Source of the DNA: Novosphingobium silvae
GTDB taxonomy: Bacteria; Pseudomonadota; Alphaproteobacteria; Sphingomonadales; Sphingomonadaceae
Length of the DNA stretch: 64,000 nucleotides
Direction of reading: 5' to 3'
Assembly: GCF_009856825.1 (NCBI RefSeq)
Contig: NZ_WVTD01000014.1
Location: 1 to 64,000, forward strand
Positions 55,849-64,000 of the stretch are shown in pieces. How positions within the stretch are numbered: position 1 is the stretch's first letter; the number at the start of each line of letters is the position of its first letter. A program made the translations under genes and the position numbers. The notes beneath the pieces were generated by a model. The model made no database searches and was not told the origin of the DNA. It was given only the letters and a program-made list of their open reading frames with translations.

Positions 55849-58224
55849 TTACTTCTTCGCGGTGACCATGCGCATCCCGAAGACGGGCCCGGCGGAATTG
55901 CGGTCATGGGGAACCACGCGCACCTGGACCGTGCTCTTGCCGCGTGTCACCGCCTCGGGGACGGGGTAATCGACATCGAAGAACTTGCCCGGCTTGTCAT
56001 GATCAAGGGTCTGCGTGCCGATCTTCGTGCCGTCGACCAGGATGTCGAACTTGCGAAGACGCTCATCGCCCCAGTAGCTTGCCTGGAGCACCAGCGGTCC
56101 GGGCTTCACCTTCATCGTGAACTCGAAGAAGCCGCCCGAGCGCGCGTCGCGTCCGTTGCGGCCGCGATACGAGACAGGGTACGAGATGTCCGAAGTCAGC
56201 TTGTGATCGCGCTCCGGCTGCATCTCGCCAAGATGCATGACGTCGATCGAGCGGGCGGCGATGTCCTTCTGACGGGCCTGCTCGGCAAGGAAGGAGGCCT
56301 CCTCCTGCTTCCATCCGCTTTCGGAAAAGCGCTTGAAGTATACCGCGCTGCGACGGTCGTACTGGCTGTAGAACGGAACGAAGGTGAGGTTGCCGGGGCG
56401 GATAACCCCCTGCGCCAGATAGCGTGGCCGGTCGGAGACCTGCGGGCGGAAACCGGCAAGGAGGTCGGATCCGACCATCGCAGGCTCCACTGCGGTCCAC
56501 TCCATCTCCGCGGGGCCAAGGTCGGCGGCCATGACCATCGGGCCCCGCACCACGGCGACCAGATCCTCGCTGCCCGGCGCGCTTTCGAGCCTCAGGTCCA
56601 GCGGCAGGTTGAGCGCGATCACGTCGCCCTTCTTCCAGCGCCGCTCGATCATGGCATAGCCGTTAGCGGTGCGCTGGGGCACGGGCACGCCGTTGACGGT
56701 GATGGCTCCGCGGCCGTTCGCCCATGCCGGGATACGCAGGGCAAGCGTGAAGGCGCCCTGCTTCACCGCATCGAGAGTGAGCTTCACTTCCGGCTTGAAG
56801 GGATACTCGGTGTCGAGCGTTAGGCCCACGCCCTTCTTCTTCCACTGCGCGGTGGCGGGGATGTAGAGGTTGACGAAGAGCGTGTCGCCGCCTGCGGGGT
56901 CGTTACCGGCCCAGAAGATGGATTCGCCGTGCTTGGCGTGGCTTTCCATGCCAGAACCCACGCAGCACCAGAACTCCTCTCCGCCCGGCTCGGAGTAGCC
57001 GCGCGCGGTGCCGCTCATCAGCGGGGTCATGTAGGTGAAGCCGCCGGTGGCCGGGTTCTGCGCCGACATCACGTGATTGAGGTGCGCGCGCTCGTAGTAA
57101 TCGAACAGCGCCGCGTCCGGCTGCCACGAGTAGAGCTTCCGGGTCAGCTTGAGCATGTTGTAGGTGTTGCAATGCTCGCAGGTCGATTCCGTGACGTGGA
57201 GCGCAATCTGGTCGGGCTCGAAGAAGTACTCGCGGTCGGCATTGCCGCCGATGACGTAGCTGTGATGGTTCGTCACGCGGTCCCAGAAGAAGCGGGCGGC
57301 GCGGCCAGGGGCCTCCTTGCCGGTCAGCTCGTGGATGCGCGCAAGGCCGATGATCTTGGGGATCTGCGTGTTGGCGTGGAAGTTGGCGAGCTTGTCCTCC
57401 TGCGCGACGAGCGGATCGAGCACTCTGCGATCGTACAGGCGCTCCGACACCTTGAGCCAGCGCACGTCGCCGGTGCGGGCGTAGAGCTCGGCATAGCTTT
57501 CGTTGAGGCCACCGTACTCGCAGCCGAGCATTTCCTGCATCTGGGCATCGTCCAGCGCCGAGAAGACGCCCTCGAAGTACCCGGCCAGCCCGATGGCCAC
57601 TTTCAGCGCAAGCTCGTTGCCCCAGGCCTGATGCACGTCGAGCAGGCCCGCGAAAGTCTTGTGCACGGTGTAGAGCGGCGCCCACGAGCCATTGAGATCG
57701 AAGCCGCCGGACTTGATCCGCCCTTGCCGCACCTCGTCGAACACCTCGCGGCCGTCAACGATCGCACCTTGCGCGTTCTTGCGGCCAAGCGCGCCCACAT
57801 AGCCGTCTTCGCGGCGCGACTGGCAGAGCGCCAGCTCGCTGACGATATAGTCGGCGCGGGTGCGGCATTCGGCATCGCCCGTCTGCTGCCAGACGAGGAC
57901 CAGCGCCGTGATATAGTGGCCGAGCGTGTGGCCCGCGATGGTGTCCGATTCCCAGCCACCGTAGATCGGCGCCTTGGGCTCGAGCCCGGCATACTTGCGG
58001 AAGTTGTGCAGGAAGCGGTCGGCGCTGAGGGACAGGAGATAGTCGCGGTTGACCTCGACCGCGGTCGCATAGTCCGAAGGGCGCAGGCGCACGTCGGTGA
58101 GCGGCAGCGGCTCCGCCCGGATCGGGAAGCGGGGAGCTATGACAGCTGCAAAACCCCTGAACGGAACAGAGCAGACGGCCAGCGCGGCCACGCCCGCCAT
58201 CCATTCGCGCCGATTGGCCTTCAT
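55849..58224 (-). CDS. GH127-family beta-L-arabinofuranosidase-like hydrolase
   Basis: 791 aa. Tat-like signal (KANRREWMAGVAALAV). The (alpha/alpha)6 catalytic domain starts VRLRPSDYATAVEVNRDYLL. The zinc-thiolate site of this family is intact: E350 and C352 in CEHCNTYN, and C420-C421 in EFWCCVGSGMESH, equivalent to the Cys nucleophile pair of HypBA1. A C-terminal beta-sandwich follows (about residues 650-790). Characterised members release L-arabinose from hydroxyproline-linked arabinofuranosides. It is the first gene of its operon, 19 bases from the shared operator. Confidence 0.92.
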   Translation of the reverse strand: MKANRREWMAGVAALAVCSVPFRGFAAVIAPRFPIRAEPLPLTDVRLRPSDYATAVEVNRDYLLSLSADRFLHNFRKYAGLEPKAPIYGGWESDTIAGHTLGHYITALVLVWQQTGDAECRTRADYIVSELALCQSRREDGYVGALGRKNAQGAIVDGREVFDEVRQGRIKSGGFDLNGSWAPLYTVHKTFAGLLDVHQAWGNELALKVAIGLAGYFEGVFSALDDAQMQEMLGCEYGGLNESYAELYARTGDVRWLKVSERLYDRRVLDPLVAQEDKLANFHANTQIPKIIGLARIHELTGKEAPGRAARFFWDRVTNHHSYVIGGNADREYFFEPDQIALHVTESTCEHCNTYNMLKLTRKLYSWQPDAALFDYYERAHLNHVMSAQNPATGGFTYMTPLMSGTARGYSEPGGEEFWCCVGSGMESHAKHGESIFWAGNDPAGGDTLFVNLYIPATAQWKKKGVGLTLDTEYPFKPEVKLTLDAVKQGAFTLALRIPAWANGRGAITVNGVPVPQRTANGYAMIERRWKKGDVIALNLPLDLRLESAPGSEDLVAVVRGPMVMAADLGPAEMEWTAVEPAMVGSDLLAGFRPQVSDRPRYLAQGVIRPGNLTFVPFYSQYDRRSAVYFKRFSESGWKQEEASFLAEQARQKDIAARSIDVMHLGEMQPERDHKLTSDISYPVSYRGRNGRDARSGGFFEFTMKVKPGPLVLQASYWGDERLRKFDILVDGTKIGTQTLDHDKPGKFFDVDYPVPEAVTRGKSTVQVRVVPHDRNSAGPVFGMRMVTAKK

Positions 58225-58242
58225 CTCCGAAAACTCCTATCG

Positions 58243-58254
58243 AATATCGTATAC
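58243..58254. promoter_or_regulatory. second copy of AATATCGTATAC, operator of the GH127 operon
   Basis: This 12-mer is identical to the left part of the palindrome at 52849; the right arm (TACT) is degenerate. It lies just downstream of the predicted promoter and 19 bases before the GH127 ATG. Confidence 0.6.
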
Positions 58255-58258
58255 TACT

Positions 58259-58286
58259 TGCATAGAGTGCCCTGCCGGAGAGTCAA
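58259..58286 (-). promoter_or_regulatory. predicted promoter of the GH127 operon
   Basis: On the minus strand TTGACT (58286-58281), a 16-base spacer, then TATGCA (58264-58259). The -10 is weak. Confidence 0.4.
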
Positions 58287-58407
58287 TGCCGCCGACGGCC
58301 CCGACGCGGGGCGCATGTCGAGGACGCGCCGCGCGTCGCGAGCGTGCACGCGGAGGATGCGGTTTTCGGGGTGGGCGGGGCTTGCGGCGCAGGCGGTGCG
58401 CGCCCGC

Positions 58408-59712
58408 TCAGACGGAGACCGCCTTCTCCACCTGCCCGGCGGAGCCGAACACGCGAAGGTAGCGGGCGATCTCCTCCGGCTCGCCGGTCGCCTTGACGGG
58501 GTTGTCCGAAAGCTTGACGGCGGGCCGGCCGTCGGCGCTGACCACCTTGCAGACGAGCGAGATCGGCTCCAGTCCCGGCGCGCCGTCCGGATCGCAGCCG
58601 CGAAAGTCGTTGGTGAGGTTGGTTCCCCAGCCAAAGCTCATCCGCACCCGCCCATGAAAATGGCGGTAGGTCTGTTCGATGGTGTCGATGTCCATCCCGT
58701 CGGAGAAGATCAGAAGCCGGGTGCGCGGATCGACACCGCGTTCCTGCCACCAGCGGATGATCTGCTCCCCGCCTTCGATGGGCGGAGCGCTGTCCGGGCG
58801 GAAACCCGTCCAGTCCGCCAGCCAGTCGGGCGCGTCGCGCAGGAAGGCGGTCGTGCCGAAAGCATCCGGCAGCGCGATCAGCAGGTTGCCGTTGTAGTGG
58901 GCGCGCCACTCCTCGAGCACCTGGTAGGGCGCGCGGGCCAGTCCCTCGTCGCTCTCCGCCCGAGCTGCGGCCACCATCGGCAGTTCATGGGCGTTGGTCC
59001 CGATCGCCTCGAGGTCGGCATCCATCGCCAGCAGCACGTTGGATGTGCCGATGAAGCGATTGTCCAGCCCCTCCTTCAGCGCCTCCACGCACCAGCGCTG
59101 CCACAGGAAGCCGTGGCGACGCCGCGTGCCGAAGTCCGACAGCACCAGATCGGGGAGCTCGCGCAGCCGCTCCACCTTTTCCCAGAGCCGCGCCTTCGCG
59201 CGGGCATAAAGCACGTCGAGCGCGAACTTGCCCTTGTCGCGCAGGGCCGAGCGCGAGCGCAGTTCGTTGATGATCGTGAGGGCCGGGATCTCCCACATGG
59301 TGGTGTGGGTCCAGGGGCCTTCGAACCGCAACTCGTACTGGCCGTCGACCTTGCGCAGGTCGTACTCGGGCAGGCTGAAATCGGCTAGCCAGGATATGAA
59401 GTCGGGCGCGAACATCTGCTGCTTGCCGTAGAAGGTGTTGCCCGCCAGCCAGATCAGTTCCTTCTTGGTGAACCTGACCGTGCGGGCGTGGTCAAGCTGC
59501 GCGCGCAGTTCAGCCTCGTCGATGACCTCGGCAAGCCGCACGGTCTGCGTGCGGTTGATAAGCGCGAAAGTCGCCTGCACATCCGAATGGATATGACGGA
59601 TCATCTGGAGCATCAGCAGCTTGTAGAAGTCCGTATCGAGCAGACTGCGCACGATCGGGTCGAGCCGGAAGTTGTGGTCGTAGGTGCGCCTAGCGATATC
59701 GGTGACTGCCAT
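58408..59712 (-). CDS. pncB: nicotinate phosphoribosyltransferase
   Basis: 434 aa. Joins nicotinate to PRPP in NAD salvage. Family signature [16 protein letters not shown] at the N-terminus, [19 protein letters not shown], the phosphoribosyl-binding [16 protein letters not shown] with the phosphorylated histidine, [11 protein letters not shown], and [16 protein letters not shown] 59712 is 9 bases after AAGG; ATG 59721 is an alternative. It is transcribed leftward with no clear partner. Confidence 0.95.
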   Translation of the reverse strand: MAVTDIARRTYDHNFRLDPIVRSLLDTDFYKLLMLQMIRHIHSDVQATFALINRTQTVRLAEVIDEAELRAQLDHARTVRFTKKELIWLAGNTFYGKQQMFAPDFISWLADFSLPEYDLRKVDGQYELRFEGPWTHTTMWEIPALTIINELRSRSALRDKGKFALDVLYARAKARLWEKVERLRELPDLVLSDFGTRRRHGFLWQRWCVEALKEGLDNRFIGTSNVLLAMDADLEAIGTNAHELPMVAAARAESDEGLARAPYQVLEEWRAHYNGNLLIALPDAFGTTAFLRDAPDWLADWTGFRPDSAPPIEGGEQIIRWWQERGVDPRTRLLIFSDGMDIDTIEQTYRHFHGRVRMSFGWGTNLTNDFRGCDPDGAPGLEPISLVCKVVSADGRPAVKLSDNPVKATGEPEEIARYLRVFGSAGQVEKAVSV

Positions 59713-59856
59713 GCCATGCATCCTTAGCCGATTGCGCGCTCAAGGAAACCGGCGATGGGCGGCCACAGAGTGGGAGGAGAGGCGAGAGGACCCCCTTTTT
59801 GCGCGAACCCGATTCCGCAGGTGAGCGTTCATCCTGCAAACCCAGGAGTCGTCCTC

Positions 59857-60231
59857 ATGAAACTGCCCCATGTTCTCCTTGCCGCGCCCCTCGCCATTCC
59901 TCTTGCCCTCGCCGCCTGCGACGGTCCGAACGAGCAGGCGGGCAAGAAACAGGATGAGGCTGCCGCTACGGCCGCCGGCGTCGAATACGACGGCACCGGC
60001 CCTGCAGAGCGCGCCGGCGAAGTCCGCGACAAGGCGGATGCAGCCTCGCGCAAGGCCCGGGAAGCTTCCGCAGACGCCCTCGAGGCCAAGGCGACCGCGG
60101 TCGAAAGAGAGGCGGACGTCGCCGCCGAGAAGCTGGAAGCCGAGGCCGAGCGGCTGCGCGATGCGGCGGAAAAGCAGGCGGAGGGGCTGAAACGAGAAGC
60201 GCAGCAGGTGGAACAAAGCAGCCCGCGGTAA
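59857..60231 (+). CDS. small coiled-coil lipoprotein
   Basis: 124 aa from ATG 59857 (AGGAG 9 bases upstream). Lipoprotein signal with lipobox LALAAC. The mature part is a long Ala/Glu/Lys/Arg heptad region (ADAASRKAREASADALEAKA onward), a single coiled coil. The family is unnamed. Such proteins sit in the envelope and can tether or brace it. It is the first gene of a rightward group of small envelope or stress proteins. Confidence 0.82.
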   Translation: MKLPHVLLAAPLAIPLALAACDGPNEQAGKKQDEAAATAAGVEYDGTGPAERAGEVRDKADAASRKAREASADALEAKATAVEREADVAAEKLEAEAERLRDAAEKQAEGLKREAQQVEQSSPR

Positions 60232-60287
60232 TCAGGTCCGGAACCCAGCGGGCTCGTCTTCCTTATAAAGGGGAAGGAGAATTTCAC

Positions 60288-60539
60288 ATGATTGGCAAGA
60301 TTATCGGAGCGATCGCCGGCAAGCAGGCGTCCAAGCACGTGCGCGGCATTGGCGGCACCAACGGCGCCCTGCTCGGCGTCGCGGCAACGACGGTCCTGCG
60401 GCGCCTGGGTCCGCTCGGCCTGATCGCCGTCGCCGCCGGCGGATACGGAATGAAGAAGTACAGCGAGAAGCGCCAGGCCGAGACGCGAAAGGCGACGCGC
60501 TCCTCCGGCTATATCGACCCCACGCGCACACAGGCATGA
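60288..60539 (+). CDS. small membrane protein of unknown function
   Basis: 83 aa. AAGGAG lies upstream of ATG 60288. A glycine-rich hydrophobic centre (GALLGVAATTVLRRLGPLGL, IAVAAGGYGM) is flanked by basic residues. It has a Lys/Arg-rich C-terminal tail. Family not recognised. Two tandem hairpins follow. Confidence 0.75.
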   Translation: MIGKIIGAIAGKQASKHVRGIGGTNGALLGVAATTVLRRLGPLGLIAVAAGGYGMKKYSEKRQAETRKATRSSGYIDPTRTQA

Positions 60540-60549
60540 CACGCCGAGA

Positions 60550-60614
60550 GGTTCCGCGTCGATGATTCGCGGAACCAGCATCCCCGGCCGGTAGACCTTT
60601 GCGGTCCCGGCCGG
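60550..60614 (+). terminator. tandem hairpins after the small membrane protein gene
   Basis: GGTTCCGCG (60550-60558) pairs with CGCGGAACC (60568-60576). Then CCGGCCGG (60584-60591) pairs with CCGGCCGG (60607-60614) around an inner GACC/GGTC stem. A double GC-rich terminator without a T-run. Confidence 0.55.
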
Positions 60615-60813
60615 TCCACCCTACTTGCCGCTTGTCACCGAGTGACCGCACAGGCGAGCGTTGGCCTCTCATCGCTCAACATGCGGGAACCCTTTGCGCG
60701 CTCCCGGTCTTTGGCACTCGTGGGCCTTGCGCATCGGCGCGGGCCGCTTCTCGAACTCCCACTGCGGCGGTGCGGCCTCCGTGAAGAGAGGATCACGACA
60801 TGCGCGAGACGAA

Positions 60814-61899
60814 ATGGTGAAGGCGGGCTCGTTCGACCTTGCCCTTGTCCTCAGCGGCGGAAACGCTCTGGGCGCCTATCAGGCCGGCGCCTACGAGGCC
60901 ATGCACAAGGTGGGCTGGTTGCCCGACTGGGTGGCCGGAGGCTCGGCCGGTGCGATCAACGGGGCGCTCATTTGCGGAAACGAGGCCTCCCGGCGGATCG
61001 AGCGGCTTCGGGCCTTGTGGAGGCCATCCGCCGCCGCCCTCCCCGACTTTGACCTCGGCGGCCTGTTCGAGGATGTACGCAGGACAGCGGCGGCCACGAT
61101 GACGCTTGTCGCGGGCCGCCCGGGCATTTTCGTGCCCAAGCACCTGTCGTGGCTGCTCGGCGGCTTCGCGACGCCGGAGCCCGGAAGCCTTTACGATACC
61201 CTCCCGATGCGCGGCGAACTGGAGCGTCTTGCCGACTTCACCCTGCTCAACGGCGCTTCGGCCCCCCGTCTTTCCGCCACCGCCATCGACATCGAGAGCG
61301 GAGAGGACGTCGTCTTCGACAGCCGCGCCCATCCCCTCACCGTCGATCACCTGCGCGCCAGCGCCGCGCTGCTGCCGCTGTTCCCGCCGGTCGAAATCGA
61401 CGGGCGCACGTTCGGCGATGCCGGGATCTCGGCCAACCTGCCGCTGGACTGCGTGCTGTCGCAGCCCGGCAAAGGGCCGCTGCTGTGCCTCGCCATCGAC
61501 CTTCTGCCGCTGCACGGGGTGCGCCCGGCGGGGCTTTCCGGTTCGGCGCTGCGGATGCAGGACCTCATCTTCGCGACGCAGAGCCGCCGGGCCATCGCCG
61601 CATGGCAGGCGATCTTCGACGAGCGCGCCCGGCGCGGCGAGGGGCGGCCGACCACGCTGGTCCATCTGTCCTACTCCAGTCAGGAACGCGAAGTGAGCGG
61701 GAAAGCCTTCGACTTCTCGCCTCGCTCGGCGGCGGGACGCTGGTCGGCCGGGCTGGAGGATGTCTCCCGCGCAATCGAAAGCTTCGCTGCCGGTGACATC
61801 GAGGTGAGGCGCGAGCCGGGGCTCTCGGTCTATGCCCGTCCCTCGCGGAGCGCAGACCTGCGGCTCACCCGCTTCCCCCTGGCTCCGCACCCGGTCTGA
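60814..61899 (+). CDS. patatin-like phospholipase
   Basis: 361 aa. Predicted lipid acyl hydrolase with a Ser-Asp dyad. Oxyanion loop SGGNALGAYQAGAYEAM (about residues 13-30), nucleophile serine in VAGGSAGAINGAL, and aspartate in TFGDAGISANLPLD. There is no signal peptide. The start is uncertain: ATG 60814 has only a weak GAGAC upstream, and GTG 60781 is possible. The substrate may be membrane phospholipid or stored polyester. Confidence 0.9.
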   Translation: MVKAGSFDLALVLSGGNALGAYQAGAYEAMHKVGWLPDWVAGGSAGAINGALICGNEASRRIERLRALWRPSAAALPDFDLGGLFEDVRRTAAATMTLVAGRPGIFVPKHLSWLLGGFATPEPGSLYDTLPMRGELERLADFTLLNGASAPRLSATAIDIESGEDVVFDSRAHPLTVDHLRASAALLPLFPPVEIDGRTFGDAGISANLPLDCVLSQPGKGPLLCLAIDLLPLHGVRPAGLSGSALRMQDLIFATQSRRAIAAWQAIFDERARRGEGRPTTLVHLSYSSQEREVSGKAFDFSPRSAAGRWSAGLEDVSRAIESFAAGDIEVRREPGLSVYARPSRSADLRLTRFPLAPHPV

Positions 61900-62035
61900 G
61901 CGGCCGTTCCCTAATCTCCGTCAAGCTGGGAGCAGGGCTCGCCCTGAGCCGGAACCAAGTGTTTCGCGCCCCCGTTCACGAAGGATAACCGGCTGCGGCA
62001 AGGCGGCCCATAACTTTCACGGATGGAGTTCGACC

Positions 62036-62929
62036 ATGTCGTTTCTGGACAAGATAGCAGCAGCAGTTGCACCCGCGGCTTCCGACGAGGCGCGAGGCGA
62101 GGCCCGCCGCGAGGCTCAGCGCCTGGGCGCCTCCGAACCGTGGATCGCGACCATCGTCGACCAGCACAAGCAGATCGAGAGCCTCATCCTCGAGGCCATC
62201 AACGCGAACACCGCCGATGGCCGGATCAAGGGCATGCGCCAGCTCGCCGCCGTGCTGACCGCACATTCGAGCGCGGAAGAAGTGGTGGTCTATCCCGATA
62301 TCTCCGAGTTCGACAGCAAGGCCCATGCGGTCATGGCCTACGAAGAACACGCCATGACCAAAGTGCAAATGGCCCTGCTCGAGAAGATCGAGCCCATGAG
62401 CGAGGAATGGCAAGAGAAGCTGCGCCACATCGAAAGCGCGCTGCAGCAGCACATGTACCAGGAGGAAAGCAGCTGGCTTCCGGCGCTCGCCTCCGAACTG
62501 TCGCCCGAAGAAAAGCAGCGCGTCACGGCTCGCTTCAACGAGGAATACGGCCGGTATCGGCAGGAAACCGGCGAACACGCCATGGCCGATGCCGGCCCGC
62601 GCACTTCGGCGCCGCCCGTGACGGAAGGACTTGCCGACGTGGCGGGCGGCAGCACCCACCAGACGCAGGCCATGCCGCACGATGGACGGCCCGGAGCCCC
62701 CGACGGCGTCAACACGCAGGCGCAGTTCAATTCGAGCGACGGCAGCGATGTCGGTGCGCCCTATCCCAACCCGCACACCGGCAAGTCGGACGCCGAGCGC
62801 GAGGACATGGGCAACACCGTCCTGGGCCACGGCGGCCAGTCCACCATCGGCTACCATGGCAGCGGGAAGCTGGGCGACAAAAACCTGAAGCCGGGCGGCA
62901 ACGTCAATTCCGGCTCCTCGGGAGACTGA
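62036..62929 (+). CDS. hemerythrin HHE-domain protein
   Basis: 297 aa. Residues about 35-185 form a four-helix hemerythrin domain with iron-binding His/Glu positions in IVDQHKQIESLI, LTAHSSAEEVVVYP, AYEEHAMTKVQMAL and ALQQHMYQEESSWLP. The last 110 residues are a Gly/Asn/His-rich tail (GAPYPNPHTGKSD, NVNSGSSGD), probably disordered. The first 30 residues (MSFLDKIAAAVAPAASDEAR) are amphipathic. Likely binds O2 or NO, or protects against redox stress. ATG 62036, GGAG upstream. Confidence 0.9.
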   Translation: MSFLDKIAAAVAPAASDEARGEARREAQRLGASEPWIATIVDQHKQIESLILEAINANTADGRIKGMRQLAAVLTAHSSAEEVVVYPDISEFDSKAHAVMAYEEHAMTKVQMALLEKIEPMSEEWQEKLRHIESALQQHMYQEESSWLPALASELSPEEKQRVTARFNEEYGRYRQETGEHAMADAGPRTSAPPVTEGLADVAGGSTHQTQAMPHDGRPGAPDGVNTQAQFNSSDGSDVGAPYPNPHTGKSDAEREDMGNTVLGHGGQSTIGYHGSGKLGDKNLKPGGNVNSGSSGD

Positions 62930-63113
62930 GCGCAGCAACGCCAACGCGAACGTCAATGTGGGGGGCTCGAATGGCGACCGTTGGATGAAACGGGGCGCGC
63001 CTGCGCCGGATTGCTGCGGCGATCTTGAACCGGGCGCGCCGCTTCCTAGTTCTTCGCGTGACGGCTTGTCCGTCAGAGAGGAAAGCTTCGGCAAAACGGA
63101 AAGGAGGTCGTCC

Positions 63114-63290
63114 ATGCCCCTCTCTTTTTCGCATCCTTCTTCGGCGCCACCGCCGCGTCCACGGCTCGAGCCGGAAGTGGAGCGGGCCATCCTGGCATCG
63201 TTCTCCCGTCGAACCACACAGGTCTCGCGCGAGACCTGCGCCTCGCAGCATCCGGAATCCAGGAACCGGAAAGGGAACTCGCCGCGATGA
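63114..63290 (+). CDS. small hypothetical protein, translationally coupled
   Basis: 58 aa. ATG 63114 has a perfect AAGGAGG 6 bases upstream, the main evidence that it is real. Pro-rich N-terminus (SSAPPPRPRLEPEVERAILA), basic C-terminus. No known family. Its TGA overlaps the next ATG (ATGA). Confidence 0.6.
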   Translation: MPLSFSHPSSAPPPRPRLEPEVERAILASFSRRTTQVSRETCASQHPESRNRKGNSPR

Positions 63291-63481
63291 ACGACGTGTT
63301 CCTCACCTACCTCCAGCGCGAGCGCGCGCGCCTGGAAGAAGCCATGGCCGCTGCGCGCAGGCGTTCGGCGGCGCAGGAGGCGGAACGCCTCGCGCAGCTG
63401 CGCCGCGTCACCGAGGCCGAGATCGCGCGCTGGTCCGCCGATCTGGCGGATGAGCAGGCCGGCGGCAGGATAGCCGCCTGA
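63287..63481 (+). CDS. small coiled-coil protein
   Basis: 64 aa, overlapping the previous stop by 4 bases. Almost entirely one charged helix (YLQRERARLEEAMAAARRRS and AQEAERLAQLRRVTEAEIA). No own strong ribosome site, consistent with coupling. Function unknown; a dimerising adaptor is conceivable. Confidence 0.65.
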   Translation: MNDVFLTYLQRERARLEEAMAAARRRSAAQEAERLAQLRRVTEAEIARWSADLADEQAGGRIAA

Positions 63482-63499
63482 GGCCCTGAAAACCGCACC

Positions 63500-63529
63500 G
63501 GGCGGGGAGCCCTCGATCGTTCCCCGCCC
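63500..63529. terminator. bidirectional hairpin terminator
   Basis: GGGCGGGGA (63500-63508) pairs with TCCCCGCCC (63521-63529), a perfect 9-bp stem between convergent genes. Confidence 0.6.
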
Positions 63530-63569
63530 TTCGCATGCCAGCCGCGATGGCGCTCCCCGACCGGTTTGA

Positions 63570-64000
63570 TCAGCTCGCCTCGTCCCAGGCCAGCAGCAGG
63601 GTGACGTTCGCAGGCACCCACGCTTCGTAGCGCCCGTCCTTCCACTCCAGCTCCAGCACTTCCTGCTCGGATGACCAGAGCCTTGCCGCAGGAGGCTTGC
63701 CGCTGTTCCCATGCGGAAATAGCGCCAGCCTTGCGCGGGTCGTCTCGTGACCGTCGATCTTGAGGTTGACGGTGCTGCCGTCCAGCCGGTGTATCGCGCG
63801 CACGAAGTTGTCGCAGAACAGCAGGAAGGGCGCGCCCTCGATGCGGTGGAACACCCGCGTGGCATAGATCATCGCCGCGCCCGCGCCGTAGATCTCCTGC
63901 CCGACCTGCCCCGCCTTCTGGCCATCGGAATACAGGTCCTCCACCGGGAAGTTCAGCTTGCAGTCGATGTGCCCGTTGCGCACCTCGCTGGCGAGCGTTT
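63570..64000 (-). CDS. partial hypothetical protein at the window edge
   Basis: About 143 codons, open to the right edge in the same frame (TLASEVRNG), so the N-terminus is missing. A GTG at 63983 has no clear ribosome binding site. Visible segments are DLYSDGQKAGQVGQEIYGAG, MIYATRVFHRIEGAPFLLFC, VRAIHRLDGSTVNLKIDGHE and a C-terminal beta-rich region ending in ANVTLLLAWDEAS. I do not recognise the family; it may be the C-terminal part of a larger enzyme. Confidence 0.65.
   Translation of the reverse strand, partial: TLASEVRNGHIDCKLNFPVEDLYSDGQKAGQVGQEIYGAGAAMIYATRVFHRIEGAPFLLFCDNFVRAIHRLDGSTVNLKIDGHETTRARLALFPHGNSGKPPAARLWSSEQEVLELEWKDGRYEAWVPANVTLLLAWDEAS

Overview
The window is about 64 kb of GC-rich chromosome from an alphaproteobacterium. 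It most likely comes from the Sphingomonadaceae (Novosphingobium/Sphingomonas type). The evidence is the codon usage, a FlaEY-like gene beside flgB, a fliN-flbD-like neighbourhood that echoes Caulobacter, a TonB-dependent receptor, and Sphingomonas-like stress proteins. This is inferred from gene content only. I see no tRNA or rRNA gene, CRISPR array, prophage or insertion sequence.

Layout. 1-967: 3' truncated XRE-type regulator. 1411-13379: flagellar cluster. flaEY-like and flgB run leftward; fliG, fliH, fliF, fliN, a stand-alone FlbD-like DNA-binding domain, flhA, fliK and flgD run rightward. 13387-19586: a hypothetical gene, rsgA, a TetR regulator, an orphan 2-oxoacid dehydrogenase E1-beta, a LysR regulator and a succinate/acetyl-CoA CoA-transferase. 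19675-27174: a TetR-controlled RND efflux operon with three matching TACCG-nn-CGGTA operators and a long structured leader. 27262-31261: a TauD-type dioxygenase, an SGNH hydrolase and a Na+/H+ antiporter. 31355-35184: a compact leftward operon of two GT4 glycosyltransferases, a multi-pass membrane protein and a DUF2141 protein. 35472-39684: a TonB receptor and a PhoD-type phosphatase behind a possible Pho box. 39819-43665: a PaoABC-like molybdenum aldehyde oxidoreductase. 43888-45153: a small unknown protein coupled to ferredoxin-NADP reductase.

45285-58224 is the most interesting part. Two leftward operons encode a GH127 beta-L-arabinofuranosidase-like enzyme, an Ldh-family dehydrogenase joined in frame to a DUF885 peptidase, a DHDPS-like hydroxyproline/arabinose-pathway lyase, a 4-hydroxyproline epimerase-like enzyme, a DPP-IV-type (S9) peptidase and a GH2 beta-galactosidase. 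The promoter regions of both operons carry the same 12-base word, AATATCGTATAC, which is part of a perfect 16-base palindrome in one of them. Together they look like a co-regulated system for dismantling hydroxyproline-rich plant glycoproteins (extensin or arabinogalactan proteins): sugars removed, peptide cut, hydroxyproline catabolised. This is an inference from enzyme families and shared operator sequence.

58408-64000: nicotinate phosphoribosyltransferase, then a group of small envelope or stress-type proteins (coiled-coil lipoprotein, small membrane protein, patatin phospholipase, hemerythrin-domain protein, two coupled tiny proteins), and a partial gene at the right edge.
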